From contig NC_087063.1 of assembly GCF_963678635.1 (NCBI RefSeq), positions 49,735,220-49,799,219 on the forward strand: a DNA stretch of 64,000 nt. Direction: 5' to 3'. The DNA comes from Symsagittifera roscoffensis (Eukaryota > Xenacoelomorpha > Acoela > Convolutidae). Position 1 is the first letter of the stretch; each line of letters starts with the position of its first letter. Positions 32,726-44,812 of the stretch are shown here, piece after piece. The notes under the pieces are model-generated. The model searched no databases, had not been told where the DNA came from, and was given only the letters and a program-made list of their open reading frames with translations. Position numbers and translations under genes: made by a program.

Positions 32726-32867
32726 GATAGCCCATAAGGATTCGTGGTCACTATTTCAGTGAAACTTTTGGAATTTATTGTGTTGTGTTATTTTTATCAG
32801 TAGTTAGACAATAAAAACCGTAGTAAACGAATTGAGTTGATAAGCATTGAGAGGTTATAAATCGAAA
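32726..32867 (+). promoter_or_regulatory. Leader of copy E upstream of gag
   Basis: It matches the copy D leader at 27647-27792 (TTCGTGGTCACTATTTC, ATTGTGTTGTGTTATT, ACAATAA). The shared part begins at TGTGATAGC, which may mark the LTR-leader boundary. Confidence 0.55.
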
Positions 32868-33837
32868 ATGAGTCTAGACAAGTTGAGTATATCTAAACTA
32901 AGTGATAGCTCTAGGAAGTTTATACCAAAGAAGCAAAGAAAATCAATGAACGAACCTTTTTCGAAAAGATTTGCACGGACCCGGACCACCAAAATGGAGA
33001 AAGTCTCAGGCGGAGTGGTTGAAAGCGGGAATCAAAAGTCCTTCGAAGGCCAAAAGGAATGTTAGAGGTAGAGATCCATCCGGACCCTGCACTGGATGAG
33101 AATCGTGCGGGACGTGGAACGGAAGGGAATGGGAACAAAAGATTGGCAAGTAAATGTACTCCGGCAGAACAAGGCCAAGGTACATCTCGACTGAAAGTAT
33201 AGCAACAAAAAGATCGCCCACTGACAATACAATGATGCAAGGGGGGACCGAGAAAACGGCAACGTCCTCCTCGTTTTCACATCAAGTGAAGAACACTATG
33301 GGGAACTTCTTCCCAACCTTTATGGGAACAAGTACAGGTGATGAAGTAGAAACCCGGAAAGAGGAGGAAAATGATGACGACCATGATGACTTGGTTTCTC
33401 AACTAAGCCTCAACAGTTCGACTCGTGAAAATGGAGCACCCACCAACAGGGAGACTGGCTTTTCGGACCAACTTGGCGTCGTCAGGACAATTAACAAGAC
33501 CATATATGGATCACAGCAATCAAGAGAGTTTGCGACAATGACAAATTTGGAGGTGCAACCTGGAAAGAACAGGAGCACATGGCCAAGTAAGCCACCAACG
33601 GAACCAGAAGCGGATTTTGAAGAAACATCGAGACAGAGAGGTAAGATTCGAGTCTCGTCTAGCACTAAATTGCCTGGAACCAATAGGGTGACACCACCAC
33701 TAATGACGCTCTTAGTGGACGAATGGGCATCAATCGAAGAGGCCTTGACCAGCATAGTGGACAGTAAAGGAGAAAAAAACGAAAATATGTCCCTAAGAGT
33801 GAGTGAACTGGAGAGGGCAGTCCACATCGAGAGATAA
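32868..33837 (+). pseudogene. gag: Gag copy E: N-terminal region
   Basis: Start ATG at 32868 (MSLDKLSISKLSDSSRK), chosen because copy D has the same start at the same distance from the leader. Basic patches near the start (KKQRKS, ARTRTTK) are followed by an acidic Ser/Thr-rich region and then by the block KLPGTNRVTPPL and a coiled-coil-like end (MSLRVSELERAVHIER). Stops at 33065 and 33837 and a deletion near 33065-33154 break it. Confidence 0.8.
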
Positions 33838-35651
33838 AGCCTGCGGGAAGAGATCAACCGCAACAGACAAGAAGTCAGCAGAAGTGAAAAACGTTTGAAG
33901 AAGAGGACGGATGAACACTAGGCCAAAAACTTGTTGCGAATGACGAGGGAAGCTGAGCAAAGGGAGACACGACTGAGAGAGGATTTGGAGAAGTTTCGGA
34001 GTCTGCAAGAATAGACGCGATGATGGAGAGACGCACTCAGGCTATCATGGATAGGTTGGATGGGCTCCTGAGAAACAGGAGTGGATCAAGGAGTGGGGAA
34101 GCAAACTCAGGAGAACCCAACAGGGAGCCGAGAGTGAACTTCATTGAACAACCTAACAGAAGAAGGACATATGGATCCACGAGATGTAGGGGCAGTTCAT
34201 CAAGCTATGCCACAGGGGATAACAGGCCGAGGGTTTCAAATATCAGAGGAGGTTCTACTGACAACAGACCGACCTCAAACGAAAGACCGACGCAAGATGC
34301 AAATGCGACTGGGAGATATGATTCCACAAACTGGAGTCATGCAAATTGAGGAAGAAACCATTCCGGCGACTCGAAAAGGAGGGAAAATCCGGAGCTTCTA
34401 TCGGAGGGCAATGACGCTGAAGCTGGGCGTTCTCGAGATGCAACGGCAATGGCTACAGCGTTTGAACCTCTGAAAAGGTTCTTGGAAATTTTCCTGAGGA
34501 CGTTATCTAGGACCAGTGAACGCAGCGAGAGGTTCCGGAGGGTATTTAGGAAACCAAGATGCTGTAAAGACGAATCTGACGGCTGTATAGAGAGCTGGAT
34601 AGAAATCATGAAACAGCCTTTTGAGGAGGAAGATTTGACAGAAAGACAAGAATTCAGTGCGCAACGTGGAAGGGACAGTCCTAAATTGCGTGATGGCCAA
34701 AAACCAATACCAGCGGGACACAGCTGAGAAGATCATTAAAATCTTGTTGAGTCGATTTAACTCAGAAGTACAAGGACACCAAGCAAGGATGCGCTTCGCA
34801 AAACGGAGGAAACGTGAAGACAAAACGATAGACAAGTTTTTAGATGATCTGGAGATGCTTAGAAGGCGTAGTCAAGCAGATGAGTCAAATAGCAGGATGA
34901 ACCTAGCAGTAGCTTTAAAGTTCATTCTGGTGTAATGAACGATGAGCTTCGAACAATGTTGGCAACGCATTACACACCACTTTCAACTAATGCGCCTACA
35001 CCAGAAGAACTGAGACTCAAATCTAAGGAATATCTTCTACTTAAGCCTCCATTCAGACAAAAACAATTATGGCAATTTTAACAATCGACCAGCAAACCAA
35101 GGTAACAACTGGCACAAACCAAGAGACGCTCTTGTGCAAAATGCAGTTCGATGGGCCATCATGTATCAGCATGCCCAACCTACAAACAAGGGATGAAGGC
35201 GATAGACTTCAGCCTCGAGGATGAAGATGCGTCAGAAGTCAATGGTGAAGATTTCATGAGAAGATTAATTGCAAAGTTCGACCCCAGGTTTTTGTTTTGT
35301 AACTTGGAGGGTCATTTTAAATCAGATTGTCCACAATTTTAGGATGCTGTAGCATACATCAAGCATCCAAGGCATGAGGAAGCATTATGGGGTGTGAAAG
35401 CCTGCAAGGTACGCCTGTTGAGTGAAGCGGAGTCCCGCAGGAGAGAGAAACCACAAGAGCTGGCTTTAAAGAAAATGCAGGCAGTGACAGAAGAAATGTG
35501 CGAGTTGGAACCTGGGACAGCGGCAGACGATTTCAAGAGCGATTATAAGGCAGCAGCGAGAGATGCCCTAAACAGAGTCCAACAGAAATTGGTAACAAAG
35601 GAGCAAGAACAAAAAGTCAAGCTTGAACTGGAAAACGAGAAAAGTCAGTAG
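33838..35651 (+). pseudogene. gag: Gag copy E: capsid-like region and two CCHC knuckles
   Basis: The coiled-coil tail, a Gly/Arg/Ser-rich segment (34020-34349) and the capsid-like part (34657-34935: LNCVMAKNQYQRDTAEKI, IDKFLDDLEMLRRRSQ) align with copy D. A CCHC knuckle CAKCSSMGHHVSAC lies at about 35133-35174. A second knuckle at about 35290-35335 ends FCNLEGHFKSDC and has lost its first Cys. The helical Lys/Glu-rich segment to 35651 is the one kept in copy B. Multiple stops and frame changes. Confidence 0.85.
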
Positions 35652-36445
35652 AAGCTAAACGCCTTTGAAGCATCGGAGGCGGAAGAAAGGAAAGCACCAA
35701 GCAGTTTGATCAAAAAAATGAATGTGATCTCCGGGCAGACGTTCGGCATGGTGAAACAAGGAAACAAAAAACAGTCAATAATCTCAGCGGCGGGACATCA
35801 GGGGATCAGGAACATCAAAGAGTTTTCCGAATTTGCTTTGATGCAGAATTCATTTTCGCGGAATACCTGAGACAAGTAGAGCCACGGGCTGTGCGAGCGT
35901 TGTTAGCAACGGGTGGCCCTCAAAAAAAACTTCACGGGCGCTACGTTGAAGTCTATGGACCATACCAAGTGACGTTGAACGTAGACGGGATCAGTATCTA
36001 TACTAGGACCTACGTCACCACAGACAGTGACCAAATAGGGCAGACCAAATAGGGCAGATTTGGGTCAGCAAGCACTTAAAGACCGTAGTTTGGCCATTAG
36101 AACATGATGGAGCAAGATGCGGTGCACATATGATACGAAGCAGATGTGACTGAACATCTGCTAGACACCAATGGGAAGAAAATTGGAGTAACTGGACTAC
36201 TGGATACAGGAGCAGTGGTAAGCGTGATGCCAATAAAGACTTGGGAAACAATGGGCTTTACGAGGGAAGATCTAACTCCCACGAACCTCAGGTTGGCGGC
36301 CGCCAACCGCAGATCAATCTACGTGGCCGGAAGCACATCAATAACGGTCCTTCACATGGCAGGACGCGACCTTTGGATGAGCTTCCTGATGGTAGAGAAC
36401 TTGGACGAAAAGACAGAAAAAAAACTACAGAAGTGACAGGCAGCA
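35652..36445 (+). pseudogene. pol: Gag-Pol copy E: gag end and aspartic protease
   Basis: A decayed segment (SGQTFGMVKQGNKKQS) leads to the frame 36146-36436 with LLDTGAVVSVMP, catalytic DTGA at 36203-36214, and LRLAAANRRSIYVAG. The downstream GRDF-type block of copy B is absent; the frame stops at 36434-36436 and goes directly to the pre-RT linker, indicating an internal deletion. Confidence 0.82.
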
Positions 36446-37863
36446 TTAGCAATTTTTAGGATGAGAAATTTAAAATCATTAAGTGATAGTAAGCAAGTTT
36501 GCTTGGTACCCAGCCCAAACAGTCAAAATTAATTTTAGACTGGAGCATTTCAGTAACCCAAAACGGACTGTTTGTGAGTGTACTGTTGAATACACTGGAC
36601 ACCACGGTTTCAATCCAGCGTGGAAAGAAACTTGGCTACGCTTTGCCAATGGGGACCGACTATGAGGAAACACCAAACTTGAAGAGACATAATGTGAGAG
36701 ACTGTCCTAGCCATGCCAATGAAGATATGGTTTTAAAGAGGTTTAATGAATTGAAATATTTAATAAACTGTTTTCAGTGAAATCCGAAACAGATGACGGC
36801 TTGTCGAGCTGCTCGAATTTTCCGGAACGTACCTCGTCAAATGAGTTAGAATCCGACCAACCGATTTTGTCGGAAATAGAAAACATAAAAGGTAAAATAG
36901 GTGAGGGAGATTTTGAATCATGAAGGGCGGCTTTAATTCGGAACGCGGCCGTTTTCTCAAAACATAAAGCGGATATCGGTTGTTGCAATTTTGTCGAACA
37001 CGAAATCAACTTAGAAGAAGATGCCATTCCCCACAGGGAAGGTGCAAAGCGCATGACGACCCACAAATTGAAAGCGTGCAGAGCGGAAATAGAAATGTTG
37101 CTCGAATACGACATGATAAAACCCTCGAAGTCGCCTTGGGCTTGCTGGGTTGTCATGGTCAAAAAGAAAGGAGGGTAGCATAGACTTGGTTGCAATTTTC
37201 GTTACCTAAATGCAGTGACAATAAAAGATGCCTACCCGATACTACGGATAGATGAGAGCCTTTCGAAACTTGGCGACGCCAAATTATTCACTACACTGAT
37301 CTGGTTCTGCCTTTTGGCAGGTCCCTCTACGAAAGAAAGAGAGAGAGAGAGAAGACTGGATTCGCATGTGAATTGGTGTTGCACCAGTGGAAAGGATGTC
37401 CTTTGTCTTCTGCAACGCCACAGTGACCTTGCGAAGACTGATGGCTCAGGCTTTGACCAGAGTAAGGAAGAAGTAGTCTGAGAAGAATTTTGAGATGTGC
37501 TACGTGGATGACATGGTCATAGCAACGCCCACCTTGGCAGACCACATCGATAGACTCGATGAGGTCTTCAATTGCATGAAAAAAGCGGGCTTGAAATGCA
37601 AATCATCGAAAAGTGAAATCTTTAGGGACTCAATCAAGTACCGGGGGAGAAGCGTAGACAGGCATGGCGTGAGGCCGGACCCGGAAGCAGTGAAAGCCTT
37701 GTTGACATGGAAGGCCCTCAGAACGGACACACAGCTCATGAGTTTCCTGGGATTTGTCAATTACTACCGTGAGTTCATGAAAGCATGCGCAGAAAAGATG
37801 TACATCCATGCAGAAATTGATGCGCAACAAAGGAAAGAAGTTCGAATGGAACGAAGGAGCTAA
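36446..37863 (+). pseudogene. pol: Pol copy E: linker and reverse transcriptase
   Basis: The linker (36499-36780, QRGKKLGYALPMGTDYEETP) is followed by RT: FRYLNAVTIKDAYP at about 37200, a damaged LDLGSAF block, and YVDD at 37501-37512. DSIKYRGRSVDRHG and LMSFLGFVNYYREFMK follow. A GA microsatellite at about 37332-37356 replaced part of the normally conserved LRKQDRDKTGF segment. Stops at 37170s and 37479-37481 and frameshifts show that it is inactive. Confidence 0.88.
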
Positions 37864-38746
37864 AGCTGCCTTCGAGAACATAAAGCGAGAACTGTGCGAG
37901 GCACCAGTGCTAGGCATGCCCACAGAGAAGGGATTGTACTTTCTCGACACTGATGCCTTAGTAGTAGCCATCTCAGGAATACTGCATCAGGAGCAAGAAT
38001 GGCATGCAAGAACAGTTCTCCGTCCCACTGATTATGGCAGTAAAGTGTTGAGTGACACTGAAGTGAAGTATGGTGTACCGAAGGCAGAAATGTTTGCAGT
38101 AGTCACATTCGTGGAAAACTACCGCGCATACTGGGGGAGCGCTCCCTTTAAGTTACGCGTGGACAACAGAACGTTATCCTGGTAGAAGGAGTACTCGATG
38201 GACCAGAGCTACATTGGTCGGTGGATAGTTAGGTTAGATGGCTACCACTTGATAATCGAGCACAGGATGCGTGACAAACACCAAAACGCTGACAGCCTCA
38301 GCAAAAAGACTGAGTTTTATGAAAGACTAGAAGAAAAGCAAGCCAATCAGGCGGAGAACAAGGAAGGGTTCTCGTTTCTGGACAAAAAAATTTATGAAGC
38401 GCTTCCCTTGACGAGACGGTTGGACAAGTCTGGACATCCAATTCCGGGAAACAACCAATTCCGGAGTTGTGAATTGTTGGAGAGAGAAGAAAATAGAGAT
38501 GACCCCGAATTGGCAGAAGCCATGGCATCGCTGACCATTAGTGATAAAGTCAGAATCAAGCCATCAAGACGCCAATACAAAGAAAGCGAAAGGGATGGTA
38601 GGACGGTAGTTCAGCAACTAGTAGCATCGAATCCTCAAAGCGTTGTGATGAGTACATCATACAAACGAAAAGAACAAAAGATCGGAACACAAAGGAAGAT
38701 CGTTGCCTTTGGGGATCCCGATCGGAATTGGGGGGAAGTTGAATAA
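37808..38746 (+). pseudogene. pol: Pol copy E: RNase H and linker
   Basis: LDTDALVVAISG, KAEMFAVV, RVDNRTLSW, then a TAG at 38183-38185 and, in the same frame, QSYIGRWIVRLDG and HQNADSLSKK. The first acidic residue (Asp in LDTDA) and the others are kept. A charged linker follows to 38746; it is shorter and differs more from A and B than the enzyme part does. Confidence 0.88.
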
Positions 38747-39529
38747 AACCTGGACCAAGAAAAATTGCCCGGGGAGTCGGGTGTTGAAGGAAGTGGCCGA
38801 GATTAGGAACAAGACCTGGAGGATAAAATTCTGTCCTGGGAATTTAGATGGATGAGCAGAACGTTCAAGTCGGAACTTGCCGTGGAGACGTGCTCCGTGG
38901 CAGACTCACCCGTTGACAACAACTCGAGGATTTCAGAAATCGACACCAATTCAGACAGGAACTCGAGCAAAGGAACAGAATTGTCAGAATACGCGATGCA
39001 CACATTGCTAGTGGAGACTCGATCAAGAGACTTGGACAGAGAAGTATATAAGAACCCTGACAGTGATCGATACCTAGTACCCAGTGAAAGAGTCTTTGGC
39101 AACGCAGCGGATGATCTGGAAACATTAGCGGTATCGAAACGTTGGATGAGCTTGTTACCATAGAAGTAAATAGTCAGGACTGACCTTCAACCGTTCAGAC
39201 AAGAGACAGAGCCATTGGCAAAATTTTGGTGCGTGAAGATGGAAGATGACGCAGATCAGCCCGATGAGCTAGGTAGTCAATCGAGGGTCATGAAGACATA
39301 CTTGCAGGTGAGATACAGACTCTCGGACCTACCTGGAGCTCAAAGAAAAGACCGGATGACGAGCAATTTGAAGAGGTGGATGGAGAATGGGGTACCAGAT
39401 AAAAGTGATCTGGAAGAAATAGATTATCGTATTCTGAGACAGGACTTTATGCAGAAGGAGGGAAGATTATATCTGAACAAGGACGGGATCGTGGCATGTA
39501 GAAAGAGAGAAGAGGACAAGGTCTTGTAG
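38747..39529 (+). pseudogene. pol: Pol copy E: charged linker before integrase
   Basis: Frames 38852-39163 and 39215-39529 are rich in Ser, Asp and Glu, then basic, with RYRLSDLPGAQRKDRMTSNL matching the equivalent linker of A and B. The second ends at KREEDKVL, directly before the zinc-binding module. Confidence 0.75.
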
Positions 39530-40363
39530 AAATATAATCCGATAGTGTTGCCGCAACTCTATTTGACAGAATTTTTATTCAGCTTGCATGATTAAATGGG
39601 CCACCAGGGGATTGATAAAGTATACCAGAGGATCCTGAAACGCTTTGAATTGCCTGGGATGAAAAAGGCATATTAGAAGTGGGTCATGTCAACAATCAAA
39701 CGATCCAAGGAAAATGCGATTTTCATTGCAGTCGATTGAGTCATCTGAATTCAACGAGGTGGTACAGATTGACCACCAGAAGAGATGAATGACAGAAAGT
39801 GGCTACAATCAGGTCTGGTGTTGATCGATCACTTCAAGAAATATGCAGAGGCCGTGCCCCGCATAACATGCGATCATCTAACCAATACGTGGATAGCGAG
39901 GGACGGATGTTCAATAACGTTTCAATCGGACAATGGAACAGCCTTCGTAGGAGAATTTACTAAAGCTCAAGCTCATTCTACGACGTATCATCCCCAAACG
40001 AAAGGCCTAGTGGGGAGGCAAAATTGGACTCTAGTGTCGACGTTGAGGGTGTATTGTTCCAGATACATGACTGATTGGGACAGATACCTTCCACAAGTGA
40101 TGGGAGCTTATAACAGCACGCAACACTCCACCACCGCAGTTAGTCCGCACATGATATTAACGGGACACGAGAAATCATTGCCCTTGACAATATTTTACCC
40201 AGAGTATGAGGGAAAGAAAACATCACCACAGGTCTACGTAAGGAATGTGATTAGACGTCAACAAGAAGTGAACGACTTGTGCAGACGGAACACTCAGCAG
40301 GCACAGACAGGGCAGAGGAAAAGGTTCGTTAAAAAGCAGCTGGTGCAAAAGCTTACTCGGTAG
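39530..40363 (+). pseudogene. pol: Pol copy E: integrase, catalytic Glu lost
   Basis: Remnants of the HHCC module (MGHQGIDKVYQRIL) are present, but the Cys pair is deleted at about 39690. VLIDHFKKYAEAV and TFQSDNGTAFVGEF are clear. The third catalytic residue is gone: GLVGRQNW at 40004-40024 has Gly (codon 40013-40015) where A, B and C have Glu. A few codons between the second Asp and this place are also missing. A basic tail follows to 40363. Confidence 0.88.
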
Positions 40364-41012
40364 AAAACTACGTATGGGTATTTCAATATGTTATAACACC
40401 AAAAAGAACCAAGAATCTCCTAAAGATTTGGAGGGGACCGTTCATGATAACGCAGGTGCACCAAGAGGGACGTTTTGACAGACTGAGTAACGGCCGAGCC
40501 GCTCACTTTGAAAATATTAAGCCACACAACCCATCCAAAGAGGACTGGTGCATACCTGAAGACATGGAAGAGGGCGATTATATGATGATGGACCCTGCCT
40601 GCGAGGTCAATGAAAAAAACCAGGGATACGAATGATGGGAATAAAGCCCTAGAAGAAGGAACAAGTCCACCACTGGACCTGAATGCCAACGAGATAATTG
40701 AAGAAGATGAAGAAACCTCACCTTAAACAGAAGAGGACTGGCAAGACCCCGAACAGAGAGAGGTTCCCAAAAAACTGGAACCAGATCAAGTTAATTTCCG
40801 GTATGCGATCGACGGGGACGTCGATGGATAATGTTGTCCGGGGAGTGTTGGTAGGATTTACCCACACTGAAAAATTATTGATAAAAAAACTGAAAATAGC
40901 AGGAGAAACAGGTGGCCTAGAAGCAGAATCAGGCGAGGATTCTAAGAAACAGGACATAGGGAGTGTAGTAGAGTCATATTTTAATTGCCAAATGAATACT
41001 CAAGTAGCATAA
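40364..41012 (+). pseudogene. Pol copy E: GPF module and acidic tail
   Basis: WRGPFMITQVHQEGRF is at about 40430-40480, then GRAAHFENIKPH and PACEVNEKN as in the other copies. After frame changes the conserved DGDVDG / VRGVLVGFTHTEKLLIKKLK part is read at 40800-40890. The acidic segment between is shorter than in A-C. Confidence 0.78.
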
Positions 41013-41373
41013 TACTAACAGATAGCGATTTTATACTTACAAATAGGACAAGTGCGATACCGATCAGAGCAGACATGAGTTTTAGGACAACGTTAGCAGC
41101 AGATTGTAAGTGAGATAAAAATTATATAGAAAACCAGGAAAGTATCTATGCGTCTTGGTGACGAGTGCGACGGAGAAGCAGCATGTGGACCCTGAAGACT
41201 TGGTTTTGTCCTTGACGAGACTGAGAGACTTCCTTGTGGAATGGAAGGTGAAGGAGCTCTCGCTTCTGGTTTACGACCCAAATCGAGGACGACTGGATCC
41301 ACGTGAGCTGTATGCACTGACACACGTAATCTTTTCTGATACTAACATACAAGTGTATTTACGTAAGAAATAG
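41013..41373 (+). pseudogene. Pol copy E: macro-like domain, C-terminal half readable
   Basis: The first half is decayed and partly deleted (41013-41150). The second half reads LCVLVTSATEKQHVDPEDLV, LTRLRDFLVEWKVKELSLL, VYDPNRGRLDPRELYALTHV and ends YLRKK, close to the ends of A, B and C. Conservation of this domain in a divergent lineage shows it was part of the ancestral Pol. The VYDPNRG loop is the same altered loop as in the other copies. Confidence 0.65.
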
Positions 41374-41751
41374 TATTTGAGTATAAGCTGTGTGTAGGTT
41401 GAGTGTAGGACGTGTTAATTGTGTGTGATATGTTATGTATTATGTTATTAGGACCTTGGATATGGAAGGGTTATTGAACACGAAGGACCAAACGATAAGC
41501 TTAGAAATAGGTCCAAAGTTTGGACTGTCCAATCTTAGATCGAATTCCAAAACTTTAGTTATGGACTGACTTTAAAATAATTCCAGATCAAAATTTTTTT
41601 TACCTGACTGTTTTAAATTAAATTTAACACGAATCTGGAGTAATGTTGGCAAATGAGATACTCAAGACCTCTTTTCTAGATTTTGACTGATAATTTAATT
41701 ATTCTTCAGTTTTCAATTGCCTAAACTGATTATCAAACCGAATCTAACGAA
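41374..41751 (+). promoter_or_regulatory. Spacer between pol and ORF2, copy E
   Basis: AT-rich, no gene. It contains GAATCTGGAGTAATG, TACTCAAG and a pyrimidine-rich TTATTCTTCAG ending at 41709, 42 bases before the ORF2 ATG. No clear repeat array is left. The acceptor-like site corresponds by position to those of A, B and C. Confidence 0.55.
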
Positions 41752-42880
41752 ATGGACAACTTCGACTTGAATGAGCTGATGGAACTAGCGGAGACATATG
41801 TAGGACCGATGGTAGATGCGATCTATCGTCGGCTTATGGATCGAGACTTTGCTCTGGAGGACCCAGAGGTACTCATGTTGTTGGTCGCCCTGATAAACAT
41901 CTCAGGGCACGACAACCGTGGGTAACGCCCCACGGAAGTCTTACTGATGACCGCATATGGAGAACAGGGAGTACTAGACCACCCAAACATGAGGGTTGTG
42001 AGGTGGAGAAACTGGTCCCTCTCAGAAAGTTACTTGGCAAACGAGCCTGGTATGGATGTTCCAGGACCTACCAAACAGGTGAGATGCCTCTCCCGACCAA
42101 ACCTAGGCCTGTATTGAGAAGGATGCATCAAGAATGAATAGTGAGGCAGCATCGTCCAGTTCACATGTGAGAATAGCTGTGCCGCCGAAAAGGGAGAGAG
42201 TAGAAGATGAAATCCAGACGAATGAGACGATGAAAGATCTAAACGAAGCGAAAGAAGAACTGGAGCCTTGCTCAATATTGAAGAGGACAAAAACATGTGG
42301 AAGAGACTGTTCGAGAATTGCAATAAGAAGCAGAGGGAGGAGAAAGAACGCTTGAGGCGAGAATATAAGGAGCAATCGTAGCGGCTGGCATTAACGACAG
42401 CAGTGGAAAGAACGATACCCGCAAGGGATGTTCCTCGTGGGCAGTCCCCGATGGAGCTTCCAACGCTTCGCGAACTAAGCTAATCAACAGAGGTGCAGAT
42501 TCCGATAGCAGCCGACAGAGTAACAACCCCGGACCCGATCTGCAGAAGCTGATAGAAACAGCTGGACGAATGATGATCAACAGGAGTGCGCCAGGTACTG
42601 GGGTGACTGCGCCCTATGGAACGATCGATGATACAGAGAGAGTGGAGCTCTCCATGGAAACGATGAAGAGAACGGAAGCTGCTACCGCAACGAGACCGAC
42701 GAAGACCTCAAAAGTCCCTGACAGGAAGATAAGGGAAATACCTATGAAGAAAGTGTCCCGCTTATTTGATATACAGAAGAACAACCAGGTAAAGAACCAC
42801 TTCACAGGAGCTCCGGAAACGGATACGCGAGCCTGTTTCAACCGATCGACGTGAAGTCCAGCAATAATCATGCAGCAACC
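41752..42880 (+). pseudogene. ORF2 copy E: start, helical N-terminus and coiled-coil remnants
   Basis: ATG at 41752 opens MDNFDLNELMELAETYVGPM, then VDAIYRRLMDRDFALEDPEV, which aligns with the ORF2 start of A and C (ELYRRLKELDYTQVD). A TAA follows after 58 codons, and the frame continues with TEVLLMTAYGEQG. The later part (42134-42355 and 42570-42854) is charged and degenerate, with only weak coiled-coil character. Confidence 0.7.
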
Positions 42881-43640
42881 GCCACTCGGGACGTCACATT
42901 TGATATTGGACGATAGTCTGATGAGAGTTCTGCAGAACTTAAGGACCTCATGGATCACTAAGGTGATGGCCTTGGAGGCGCCAAATTAGCCCAGCTACAT
43001 CGGATGGTGGAGTTGATGAACCCAGGAAGAATGCCAGACATAATGATCCTAATAGGCACGAACAATGTGTCCATTAGTTCGGATGGGGAAGAAGCACAAT
43101 GGGAATCGATGATGGTATGCCTATTTACCACTCTATGGCAGAAGTTTAAGTGCGCGGTACTGACCATCTGCACCATACCGATGAGCACAAGAAAGCTATC
43201 GTCGACAAGAAGAAAGCACATTGAAAGGGTCATCAGATGGGATAACATCGTCCGAAATCTGACGAGTCACAATGCTGGTTGAATGATCCCGATGGATTTA
43301 TAACATGAGCTGAGAGCTATGGATCAGGCCAGATTCACCACTGATGGAATAAATTTTGACAGTAAAGAGGCACTAGCCTGGGTGAATCGTGTCTTCCAGA
43401 AGCGATTAGATGAATTGGAGGTCAAACTTTTTGATACAAGAGTGCTGAGAAGGGAAGATTCACGAATGAACCGGCACTCTCGACTTTCTTGCCTCCTAAC
43501 CTAGAGAAACTTCTCGGATCAGTCCCAGCAGTGCCCCAGGTGCCGCAGAGCTTCAGCGATCCGGGGAGGAGGACGGACGTATTAGACCGACTGGGCGAAG
43601 CGCCAGTGAGAGGACCATTCATTAGCGACGGAGATTAGGA
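42881..43640 (+). pseudogene. ORF2 copy E: SGNH domain 1, degenerate
   Basis: Block I reads LILDDSLMRVL (the Ser kept, GDS changed to DDS), then KLAQLHRMVELMNPGRMPDI, block III as MILIGTNNVS, LTICTIPM, and block V as DGINFDSKEALAWVNRVFQK, where the His has become Asn. The order and spacing match C, so the domain was present before the two lineages split. The His loss and the several stops make this copy inactive. Confidence 0.8.
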
Positions 43641-44812
43641 CCTGTCAACTCTACAGTGGACACGACCTCAGGCACCTCGAGATCGGAGACGACGAGTGCA
43701 AGCAGAGATGAACGAAGTCCAGGCAGAAACTCTCTGATCTGGTTGAGACCCATACCTTCGCCCTGGCATTTCTTTAGATAAGACCTGATGAAGTTGACCC
43801 TTCAAACGTTGAAATTTGCAGCCGATGCAATGAGGATGCTGAAGGAGCGAAGCTCTCCGTGAACGGACTATACTCGATTTTGGGAGTGGACTGGTTGATA
43901 GCAGTCGGAATCAACTTTAGCTCCACAACGGCCTAACGATTCGCAGACCTTGAGGATTTGCCCTCAAATAGCACTATGGGTCCAGTAAATGCCAGTAAAC
44001 AAGTGCGGACGCCTCCATCTCACGAGAAAGAAAGGGTGTATTCAAAACAAGTAGCCCACGGAGGCGATGTCGAGTGATATGACGAGCTAAAAATCCGAGT
44101 GGACGAGACCATCTTGTCGGCGTACAAAAAAGTAGAGATGAATAAAGCCCAGATTTTAGTAGCTGCGAACTCGGACTATCGATCTGGACCTAATGCAGTC
44201 TGTATCATTGGCAATCGGGGTCCAACGACAAGCTGAATGAACACGATTACGATCGTGTTCGCCGTCATAAACGATCACTTGCATAGTAGGGCTTTCCTGA
44301 GCAGACTCAGAGAGCCAACAACAGCGGAAGATGCATTGTGGACAGCAATGAAAGATGTTCTAGAGTCAGTGAGCGAGATAATGGATACGTTAAATGAAGG
44401 GGCATTCCCGAAAAGAACACCGAAAGCTGTATTTGCGTTATCCCCGGGATATGCATATCTCCCGGATGAATTGAAGTTCGTGTATGCGATGCAGACACTG
44501 CTCTCAGAAGGGAAATATCATGTGATCATATCTGTCCCGAATTGCGAAGTGGAAGCGAGAAACCTGAGGGCAGAATTACCGGCAGTGTGGTCGGATATCT
44601 CAAACGCTATGAGAGGGTTCGAAGACCATTCGTTACACATGCTGGTACTGGATGAAGTGTTGGGGTTGGAACTGTCCAATTTCAGCATGCAGCTCAAATT
44701 AAAGCCAGGAATCAGCGATGATCATCGATTGATAGTGTCATGTCCAATTACTTGTAGTTCAGAGGAATGGAGATTAAAGAAGAAGGAGAGAAGAGACAGA
44801 GCTCCAAAGTGA
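43641..44812 (+). pseudogene. ORF2 copy E: linker and second SGNH-like domain
   Basis: After a poorly conserved linker, AANSDYRSGPN and the frame 44237-44812 give VFAVINDHLHSRAFLSRL (block III place), VFALSPGYAYLPDELKFVYA, VISVPNCEVEARNLRAELPA, VWSDISNAMRGFEDH and ISDDHRLIVS. The same order is seen in C (GMNDHLHATGF, TTSPGYASM, GDDHPVV). It is one of the best conserved parts of ORF2 between the two lineages, which argues for function. Confidence 0.62.
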
